9,783 nucleotides of DNA, from assembly GCA_964446285.1 (NCBI GenBank), contig CAYUNT010000174.1, positions 1 to 9,783 of the forward strand, written 5' to 3'. Positions 5,506-9,783 of this stretch are shown one piece after another (within the stretch, counting starts at the first letter, position 1; each line of letters opens with the position of its first letter). The stretch is from CAYUNT01 sp964446285. Its GTDB lineage: Bacteria; Sumerlaeota; Sumerlaeia; SLMS01; CAYUNT01. The notes under the pieces are model-generated. The model was not told where the DNA came from. It did not search any database and saw nothing but the letters and a program-made list of their open reading frames with translations. Position numbers and translations under genes: made by a program.

Positions 5506-5525
5506 GGGGTGTCAAATAGGGTGTC
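5506..5525. repeat. Two copies of RGGGTGTC in the ylxM leader
   Basis: GGGGTGTC (5506-5513) and AGGGTGTC (5518-5525) are direct repeats 12 bases apart, between the likely transcription start and the ylxM start codon. On the minus strand they read GACACCC. They could be a binding site for a regulator of the ylxM-ffh operon, or chance. Confidence 0.35.
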
Positions 5526-5544
5526 TTTACACACCCGGCGCGGA

Positions 5545-5573
5545 GTTCTACTGGCCTCGCCTGTGCCTGTCAA
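5545..5573 (-). promoter_or_regulatory. Sigma-70-type promoter for ylxM-ffh
   Basis: Minus-strand TTGACA (5573-5568), a perfect -35 hexamer, is followed by a 17-base spacer and TAGAAC (5550-5545), a four-of-six -10. Transcription would start near 5538, giving a leader of roughly 55 bases before the ylxM ATG. It is well placed for the operon. Confidence 0.55.
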
Positions 5574-5603
5574 CCCGGAAGAGTGTTGCTGAAGGAAGAT
5601 TTT

Positions 5604-5675
5604 TACCACGAAAAACGCGAAAAGACGCGAAAGAAGAGATTTCTTCCTTTCGTGTTTTTCGCGTTGTTCGCGGCA
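5604..5675. repeat. Long imperfect inverted repeat between ribH and ylxM
   Basis: The left arm, CCACGAAAAACGCGAAAAG onward (from 5606), and the inverse of the right arm (to 5673), CCGCGAACAACGCGAAAAA onward, agree over about 28 positions with a few mismatches, with an AAGA/TCTT apex. Within the arms the motif (A)CGCGAAA recurs. Repeats of CACGAAAAACACGAA type are widespread between genes in environmental bacteria. Here it lies past the ribH stop and before the ylxM promoter, and might end ribH transcription, though the T-run after the stem is poor. Confidence 0.6.
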
Positions 5676-5693
5676 AATTGAATTTTATGGAAT

Positions 5694-6158
5694 TTACAAA
5701 TTCCGCAGCAAATTGGCCATTTCCACGGCGGACAGCGCAGCCTCAGCGCCTTTGTTGCCGGCCTTCATCCCGGCGCGCTCGATGGCTTGTTCCATCGTGT
5801 CGGGCGTGAGGACCCCAAATCCAATCGGAACGCCGGTTTCGAGCGAGATGAGCGCCAGGCCCTTGGTCACTTCCGAGGCGATATAGCGGTCGTGCGATGT
5901 GTCGCCTTTCAACACACATCCGAGCGCCACCAGGGCGTCGAATTTCGACTTGGCGAGCATCTTCTTCGCCACAAGCGGAATCTCGAAGGAACCGGGCGCC
6001 CAGGCGATTTCCACCTGCTCAAGATCGGCCCCGTGGCGTCCGAGCGCATCGAGCGCGCCATCGAGCAGTTCCTTGGTAATAAAGGAGTTGAAACGCGAAA
6101 CAACGATGCCGATTCGGAGTCCCTTGGCATCCAGGCGGCCTTCGATTGTTTTAGGCAC
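5694..6158 (-). CDS. ribH: 6,7-dimethyl-8-ribityllumazine synthase
   Basis: Penultimate riboflavin enzyme. It condenses 5-amino-6-ribitylaminouracil with 3,4-dihydroxy-2-butanone 4-phosphate (made by RibBA next door) to lumazine, the substrate of RibE; family members form pentamers or 60-subunit shells. The 154 residues match family length. Visible motifs: VSRFNSFIT 20-28 (aromatic Phe23 stacks on substrate), WAPGSFEIP 53-61, GCVLKGDTSHDRYI 80-93 with catalytic His89, FGVLTPDTMEQAIERAG 114-130, and NKGAEAA 135-141. It begins with GTG, preceded by AGGAGG nine bases upstream. That sequence overlaps the ribBA stop (TAGGAGG), with only 13 bases between genes, so translation is probably coupled. 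A 12-bp-arm palindrome lies just upstream. Confident. Confidence 0.96.
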   Translation of the reverse strand: MPKTIEGRLDAKGLRIGIVVSRFNSFITKELLDGALDALGRHGADLEQVEIAWAPGSFEIPLVAKKMLAKSKFDALVALGCVLKGDTSHDRYIASEVTKGLALISLETGVPIGFGVLTPDTMEQAIERAGMKAGNKGAEAALSAVEMANLLRNL

Positions 6159-6171
6159 GGCGGCTGACCTC

Positions 6172-7542
6172 CTAGCGAGATGGCGTGGATTGCGAATCGG
6201 ATTCGCAATCCGATGCGATATTCTGGAAAATATGGCCGAGTTTCAGCGCTTTGGCGCGCAAATACGCTTCGTTGTGCGGCTGGCGCCCGACCTCGATGGG
6301 AACGCGCCCCACGACCTCGAGTCCGAAGCCCTGGATGCCGACGATTTTGCGCGGATTGTTTGTCATGATGCGGATGCGCCGCAGTCCCAAATCCGCCAAA
6401 ATCTGCGCCCCGATGCCGTATTCGCGCAGGTCCGCCTTGAATCCGAGCGCCTCGTTCGCCTCGACGGTGTCCTTGCCCTGATCCTGCAGGCAATAGGCGA
6501 ATAGTTTGTTGCGCAGGCCGATTCCGCGGCCTTCCTGGTCCAGATAAATCAGAACGCCGTGGCCTTCCTGGGCGATCATCTTCATGGCGGTTTCGAGTTG
6601 CGCGCCGCATTCGCAGCGCAGCGAGCCAAAGACCTCGCCCGTCAGGCATTTGCTGTGGACGCGCACGAGGGCGCTAGGCTGCGAGGCTGGATCGCCGAGC
6701 ACGAGGGCCAGCGTTTCCTCGCCGCTCACGATGTTTTCATACATGTGAAGCGTCCACGCGCCGTAGGCGTTCGGCAACGTGGTCGTAAGGACGCGGCGGA
6801 CAAGTTTTTCGCGCTGCGTGCGCCAGGCAATCAGGTCGCGTATGGTGATAATCGGCGTATGGAACCGGCGGGCGATGTGGATCAAATCCGGCATCCGGGC
6901 CATCGAGCCGTCGTCCTTGAGGATTTCGCATAAAACGGCCACCGGCTGCAGACCAGCGGCGCGCATCAGGTCCACAGTGGCTTCCGTGTGTCCGGCGCGG
7001 CGAAGCACCCCGCCATCGCGCGCCTCCAATGGGTTAATATGGCCAGGACGCAAAAGGTCTTCGGGGCGCGTCGAGGGATCAGCCAGCGCCTGGATGGTGC
7101 GCGCGCGGTCATCGGCCGAAATGCCCGTCGAGGTGTCGCGGTGATCAACGGTCACAGTGAAATTGGTGCCCAGTTTGGCCGTATTTTCGGGAACCATCGG
7201 GTCGAGATCGAGGCGGTGCAGCCATTCGCGAGGCGCCGGCACGCAGACCATGCCGCGGCCGTATTTCAGAAGCAAATTGACCTTCTCGCGCGTGACGTGT
7301 TGCGCCGCAAAAATAAAATCCCCCTCGTTTTCGCGGCACTCGTCGTCCACAACGATGATGACACCGCCCGCGCGCAAAATATCAAGCGCCTCGTCGATCG
7401 TGATTGTTTCTTTTCCGGGTTCGACGCGCACCGGAGATTCCCACAACACGCCCTGGGCAGAATCGGCGGTGCAGGGCGCGGAAGACGCTGAGGAGGAAGG
7501 AGCGGGAGAAGTGGGAGGAAGTGCGGAAGTCTTTGGGGTCAT
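6172..7542 (-). CDS. ribBA: Bifunctional RibBA: DHBP synthase / GTP cyclohydrolase II
   Basis: Makes both riboflavin precursors: 3,4-dihydroxy-2-butanone 4-phosphate from ribulose 5-phosphate (RibB half) and the pyrimidine precursor from GTP (RibA half). RibB motifs: VVDDECRENEGDFIF 64-78, DHRDTSTGISADDR 133-146, RPGHINPLEARDGGVLRRAG 165-184 followed by HTEATVDL with His185 and Glu187. RibA motifs: VRVHSKCLTGEVFGSLRCECG 293-313 with zinc ligands Cys299, Cys310 and Cys312, then LDQEGRGIGLRNKL 334-347, YGIGAQIL 375-382, and TNNPRK 394-399. Both halves look catalytically complete. I start at ATG 7542 (456 residues): an in-frame ATG at 7677 would add 45 residues encoded by a 9-bp repeat array, with no ribosome binding site. 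The N-terminal 45 or so residues are Ser/Ala/Pro-rich. The last codons contain a palindrome, and the stop overlaps the ribH ribosome binding site. Confidence 0.95.
   Translation of the reverse strand: MTPKTSALPPTSPAPSSSASSAPCTADSAQGVLWESPVRVEPGKETITIDEALDILRAGGVIIVVDDECRENEGDFIFAAQHVTREKVNLLLKYGRGMVCVPAPREWLHRLDLDPMVPENTAKLGTNFTVTVDHRDTSTGISADDRARTIQALADPSTRPEDLLRPGHINPLEARDGGVLRRAGHTEATVDLMRAAGLQPVAVLCEILKDDGSMARMPDLIHIARRFHTPIITIRDLIAWRTQREKLVRRVLTTTLPNAYGAWTLHMYENIVSGEETLALVLGDPASQPSALVRVHSKCLTGEVFGSLRCECGAQLETAMKMIAQEGHGVLIYLDQEGRGIGLRNKLFAYCLQDQGKDTVEANEALGFKADLREYGIGAQILADLGLRRIRIMTNNPRKIVGIQGFGLEVVGRVPIEVGRQPHNEAYLRAKALKLGHIFQNIASDCESDSQSTPSR
6187..6211. repeat. 25-bp perfect palindrome at the 3' end of ribBA
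   Basis: GGATTGCGAATC and GATTCGCAATCC are exact inverses around a single G. It lies inside ribBA, encoding the Asp/Ser-rich C-terminal residues, 13 bases before the stop and about 16 bases before the ribH AGGAGG. As RNA it would be a strong stem-loop next to the ribH initiation region; as DNA a near-symmetric protein site. Confidence 0.7.
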
Positions 7543-7624
7543 GAGAAGCCTATTCACAAAACCATGATCGAGAAATGCAATGCGATGGGGTTCAGCGGGC
7601 GTTTCTTCCAAAATGTCAGAGGAG

Positions 7625-7669
7625 ATGGGACGTTTGGAACAAATGGGACGTATGGGACGTATGAGACCT
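7625..7669. repeat. Five 9-bp tandem units between ribE and ribBA
   Basis: Units start at 7625, 7634, 7643, 7652 and 7661. Three are exactly ATGGGACGT; the second (TTGGAACAA) and fifth (ATGAGACCT) are degenerate. Arrays of GGGACNTAT type are frequent intergenic fillers in some environmental genomes. The array lies in the 168-base gap between ribE and ribBA and argues that this gap is non-coding. Confidence 0.75.
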
Positions 7670-7710
7670 TTGCCCATAAAAATGCGTATTGCAGTAAAAT
7701 CGGATTGGGG

Positions 7711-8397
7711 TCAGTCCTTTCGTTCGCGCCAGCCTCCGCGCGCCAGAAGGTCATTCAGATGCGCATCGCGGGCCTCGTCGCGGGCGCCGCCTCGCGCATT
7801 CTCCCCCCGCTCAAGTTCAAGATACCTGAAAACATATTTGCCGATCAAGTCGCACTCGATGTTCACCTCGCCGCCTTCGCGCTTAAGCGGCAACGTGGTG
7901 GAGCGCCAGGTTTCGGGAATGATCCATGTGGAGAATCCGTTTGGAGCCAAGGCGCTTATGGTGAGGCTGATGCCATCTACAGCAATCGAGCCTTTTTCCA
8001 CCAGCAGGCGCAGAATGTCCGCGGGGGCGGAAATCTCGATTTGATGGCTGTTTCCTTCGGGGCGGATTTGCTCGATGCGTCCGCGCGCGTCCACATGCCC
8101 CTGGACGATGTGGCCGCCCATTCGCGCGCCCAGCGCAAGCGCCCGTTCGAGGTTCACGCGCCGCCCAGGGCGGAATCCGCCAAGGGTCGAGCGCCGCAGG
8201 GTTTCGCCCGAGGCAAAGGCTGTAAAAAACGAGTCTCCGAAGGTTTCCACCGTCAGGCAAACGCCGTCGATGGCGACGCTTTCGCCAACGGCCAGCCCCT
8301 GGGCGGCCATAGCAGCCTCGATGACGAACTTAGCGCCATCGCCAGAGGATTCGCTCGAGCGGATTCGGCCAATTTCCTCGATCAGGCCGGTGAACAT
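7711..8397 (-). CDS. ribE: Riboflavin synthase, alpha chain type
   Basis: Final pathway step: dismutation of two 6,7-dimethyl-8-ribityllumazine molecules to riboflavin and the pyrimidine substrate of RibH. The protein shows the family's two tandem lumazine-binding domains. Domain 1 is about 1-93, with MFTGLIEEIG at the start and SVAIDGVCLTV at 40-50. Domain 2 is about 94-192, with GGHIVQGHVDARG at 94-106, SIAVDGISLTI at 137-147 and VNIECDLIGKY at 178-188. At 228 residues it is some 15-25 longer than usual because of a charged C-terminal tail (about 195-228). The start is fixed by the universal MFTG; no good ribosome binding site is seen, so translation may depend on the small ORF that overlaps its start. 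ribBA follows after a 168-base repeat-bearing gap. Also called ribC in some species. Confidence 0.96.
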   Translation of the reverse strand: MFTGLIEEIGRIRSSESSGDGAKFVIEAAMAAQGLAVGESVAIDGVCLTVETFGDSFFTAFASGETLRRSTLGGFRPGRRVNLERALALGARMGGHIVQGHVDARGRIEQIRPEGNSHQIEISAPADILRLLVEKGSIAVDGISLTISALAPNGFSTWIIPETWRSTTLPLKREGGEVNIECDLIGKYVFRYLELERGENARGGARDEARDAHLNDLLARGGWRERKD

Positions 8398-8546
8398 GGC
8401 TCAATCGCCCGGTGGGAAAACGCCTTTGCAAATGCAAGCGCGCAATCGGGAGCGGGACTCCATGCGGTCATTTCAGGCTCCCGGAAGAGAAATTGCGTCT
8501 CCAGGCGCGGCGAAGCCGTCTGGGCAGCCGCGCTCGCCTGCGCCAT
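8382..8546 (-). CDS. Small ORF of 54 codons linking the TPR gene to ribE
   Basis: Its ATG overlaps the stop of the TPR gene (TAATG), and its own TGA lies 16 bases inside ribE in another frame. That is the layout of translationally coupled genes and would explain how ribE, which lacks a clear ribosome binding site, is initiated. The predicted peptide starts MAQASAAAQTASPRLETQFLF and ends EPCSPA. I recognise no family; it has no membrane segment or signal peptide and is Ala-rich with one acidic stretch. Codons are GC-rich at third positions in the first half. It may be a real small protein, a coupling leader, or chance, since the gap would otherwise be 148 bases. Confidence 0.35.
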   Translation of the reverse strand: MAQASAAAQTASPRLETQFLFREPEMTAWSPAPDCALAFAKAFSHRAIEPCSPA

Positions 8547-9550
8547 TATTTGCTCTTCTTCTCAGCGCCGGCGGCTTTGGCGTCCTTGGGAGCGGCGGCG
8601 GGAGCAGCGGGAGCGGAAGAGCCGGACTTTTCGGCCGGTTTCGCAGCAGGTTCGGCGCCGGGGAGTTCCAGGCCCAAATCCTTCGCGCTCGGCGGAACGA
8701 GTTCATCCAAACGCTGGCGCGCATCCGCCGCTTGCGTAAAGTTACCCAGGAATCCCTCGACGGCCTTGCGCAGTTGATCGCGCTGCTGGTCGGTGGGCGT
8801 GGCGTTTTCGGACTTGGCTGGCGCCACTTCTTCTTTTTTGCGCTCGCGCTCGGCCAAAACCTCGCGATACATGCTCGTGGCCGCAGCCATATCCCCGCGG
8901 CTCGCGGCGAGGCGCGCCAAGGCCAGTTGGGCCTCCGCGATCAAATACGAACCCTTGGGGGCTTTGCGTGTCACATCCTGGTAAGTTGATTCCGCCTGCT
9001 TGAGGTCTTCCGGCTTTTCGGCCAGCCAGGAGCGGTTTTCATAAGCAGCGGCCAAGCCAAGCAGTCCCGCGCATTTTTCCTCGGCCGTGGTGGCGGTGTC
9101 GGAGAACTGCCGGAAAATGGCGATGGCCTTGTCGGTATTTGTCGATTCGCCGAGTTTGTCGCCCATCAGCAGATAGGCGGCCGCCTCCAGATGCAAGGCC
9201 ACGCGAGCTGCCGGAGTGGCGCCGTAGTTGGCGCGCAAATCCTGCGCCAGGCGGACGCATTCCTGAAGCGGTTGTTCGCGCTCCTTCGATCCGGGCGCGC
9301 CCGCCATCATGCCTTGCTGATAGAGCGTCTGCGCGCGCATAAGGTCCAGGTTGCTGTTGCTCAGTGCCTTTTCATTGCGGTAATGAATCATCTGCCAGAC
9401 GATCAGCACAGCAAGAAGCACAATCGCCAGCCCAATCAAACGGCGGGAGTTGGCCTTGGCCCAATGCCATGTCCGCATCATCGCGGACAGGACTTCATCT
9501 TCATGCAGCTGCTCGCGGACTTCTTCGCGAGTGACCGTTGCCTTGCTCAT
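8546..9550 (-). CDS. Membrane-anchored tetratricopeptide-repeat protein (YfgM-like)
   Basis: A 334-residue protein with a short cytoplasmic N-terminus (about 1-36), one transmembrane helix (LIGLAIVLLAVLIVWQMIHY, 38-57), then a helical-repeat domain to about 295 and a disordered Ala/Pro/Lys-rich tail ending KAAGAEKKSK. Helical pairs of TPR type are visible: residues in the 115-145 region (AARVALHLEAAAYLLMGDK), 165-190 (AEEKCAGLLGLAAAYENRSW) and 215-245 (SYLIAEAQLALARLAASRGDMAAATSMYREVL). This architecture resembles YfgM, an ancillary SecYEG-associated protein of E. coli, and the wider TPR_21 group. I chose ATG 9550 as the start because the sequence above it (in-frame ATG up to 9664) has no family look. 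A 10-bp direct repeat lies at the initiation region. Role inferred only. Confidence 0.75.
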   Translation of the reverse strand: MSKATVTREEVREQLHEDEVLSAMMRTWHWAKANSRRLIGLAIVLLAVLIVWQMIHYRNEKALSNSNLDLMRAQTLYQQGMMAGAPGSKEREQPLQECVRLAQDLRANYGATPAARVALHLEAAAYLLMGDKLGESTNTDKAIAIFRQFSDTATTAEEKCAGLLGLAAAYENRSWLAEKPEDLKQAESTYQDVTRKAPKGSYLIAEAQLALARLAASRGDMAAATSMYREVLAERERKKEEVAPAKSENATPTDQQRDQLRKAVEGFLGNFTQAADARQRLDELVPPSAKDLGLELPGAEPAAKPAEKSGSSAPAAPAAAPKDAKAAGAEKKSK

Positions 9551-9552
9551 AA

Positions 9553-9574
9553 CTGAATGTGTTCCTGAATGTGT
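9553..9574. repeat. Direct repeat at the translation start of the TPR gene
   Basis: CTGAATGTGT occurs at 9553-9562 and again at 9565-9574, 12 bases apart, immediately upstream of the ATG (on the minus strand, ACACATTCAG twice). The linker supplies the only Shine-Dalgarno-like AGGAA. It may be an operator or a small tandem duplication. Confidence 0.4.
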
Positions 9575-9679
9575 AGTATGGAGAAGCATGACGTCGAGGG
9601 ACTGGGATATAGAGGAGGACATTTCCAATCCCATCGAACATCCAAACTCAGAATTCCTACGCATGAGCGAGCACGCCGA

Positions 9680-9783
9680 TCAAGCCTTTTTGCCCTGATG
9701 CGCTTGCGCGCTTGCGCGGGGCACATCCCACTTTTTTGCAAAGAATCCCGCCGTGGCCTTGAAGAGGCCAAAGAGGGTAGCCT
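9680..9783 (-). CDS. C-terminal end of an unrecognised protein (partial)
   Basis: An open frame entering from the right edge gives 33 residues before TGA: ATLFGLFKATAGFFAKKW, then DVPRASAQAHQGKKA. The first half is an amphipathic or hydrophobic helix and the rest a basic tail. Codon choice is similar to neighbouring genes and the other frames here are less protein-like. I do not recognise the family. It would lie upstream of the TPR gene in the same direction, separated by about 130 bases. Confidence 0.4.
   Translation of the reverse strand, partial: ATLFGLFKATAGFFAKKWDVPRASAQAHQGKKA

Noticed and set aside
5483..5515. TTGACA at 5515-5510 (minus) as a second promoter, or TTG at 5515 as the ylxM start
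   Set aside because: No -10-like hexamer follows at 16-18 bases, and the in-frame ATG at 5482 gives the natural YlxM N-terminus.
7625..7669. Possible CRISPR-like array
   Set aside because: Units are 9 bp and contiguous without spacers; it is a simple tandem repeat.
7543..7677. Upstream ATG extending RibBA by 45 residues
   Set aside because: The extra codons lie in the 9-bp repeat array, there is no ribosome binding site, and RibB homology starts well after 7542.
8398..8545. FMN riboswitch before ribE
   Set aside because: I looked for the conserved RFN core on the minus strand here and in 7543-7710 and saw none; a covariance search would be decisive.
7564..8739. 391-codon plus-strand frame opposite ribE and its surroundings
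   Set aside because: It crosses two genes, the tandem repeat and the small ORF, and shows no recognisable protein pattern.
9551..9664. Upstream ATGs extending the TPR protein by up to 38 residues
   Set aside because: The extension has no helical or family pattern, and the N-terminal cytoplasmic helix of YfgM-like proteins starts naturally at 9550.
9590..9698. 36-codon plus-strand ORF starting MTSRDWDIEEDISN with a GGAG-like site
   Set aside because: Short, no family, and in the opposite direction to all other genes, overlapping the upstream region of the TPR gene. Not excluded, but unsupported.

Overview
This is a bacterial chromosomal segment of moderately high GC (high fifties by eye) in which every gene I can support lies on the minus strand. 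Most of it is housekeeping: ribonuclease PH, a ClpP-type peptidase subunit, ribosomal protein S16, the SRP GTPase Ffh with its YlxM partner, three riboflavin enzymes, and a membrane-anchored TPR protein of YfgM type. Families and motifs are bacterial, with standard stop codons and mostly Shine-Dalgarno starts. The phylum cannot be fixed. The fused RibBA, the unusually long Ffh and YlxM, and the many interspersed repeats would suit an environmental bacterium from a sparsely cultured lineage (Planctomycetes/Verrucomicrobia relatives, Sumerlaeota or similar), but that is only an impression.

Reading right to left, which is the direction of transcription: 9783-9680 holds the C-terminus of an unrecognised protein. 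9550-8546 is the TPR/YfgM-like protein. A 54-codon ORF starts on its stop codon (TAATG overlap) and runs into the start of ribE. Then come ribE (8397-7711), ribBA (7542-6172) and ribH (6158-5694), which supply the dihydroxybutanone phosphate, lumazine and riboflavin steps plus GTP cyclohydrolase II; ribD is not here. After a repeat-bearing gap with a good sigma-70-like promoter comes the ylxM-ffh operon (5482-3058), then rpsP (2924-2571), a terminator hairpin set inside a larger inverted repeat, clpP-like (2412-1825), a 102-bp MITE-like element, and rph (1653-916).

The left end (1-915) is an accessory, decayed patch. A C-terminal remnant of a four-helix-bundle 'suffix' protein sits directly after the rph stop codon, in the same frame. 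It is followed by a HepT/MNT (HI0074/HI0073) pair. The nucleotidyltransferase breaks off inside its catalytic GS-X10-D-x-D motif at a junction with unrelated DNA that looks like the end of an insertion element. The HepT partner carries Ser where its family's RX4-6H motif has Arg.

The points most worth following are: the broken MNT gene with a HepT lacking the key Arg; a ClpP homologue with Asn at the catalytic Asp position; the MITE-like element whose TTA duplication coincides with the clpP stop codon and whose two internal hairpins covary; a roughly 75-residue Ala/Pro-rich insert between the N and G domains of Ffh; and the small ORF bridging the TPR gene and ribE. I see no clear new multi-gene defence or biosynthetic system, no tRNA or rRNA gene, no CRISPR array and no FMN riboswitch.
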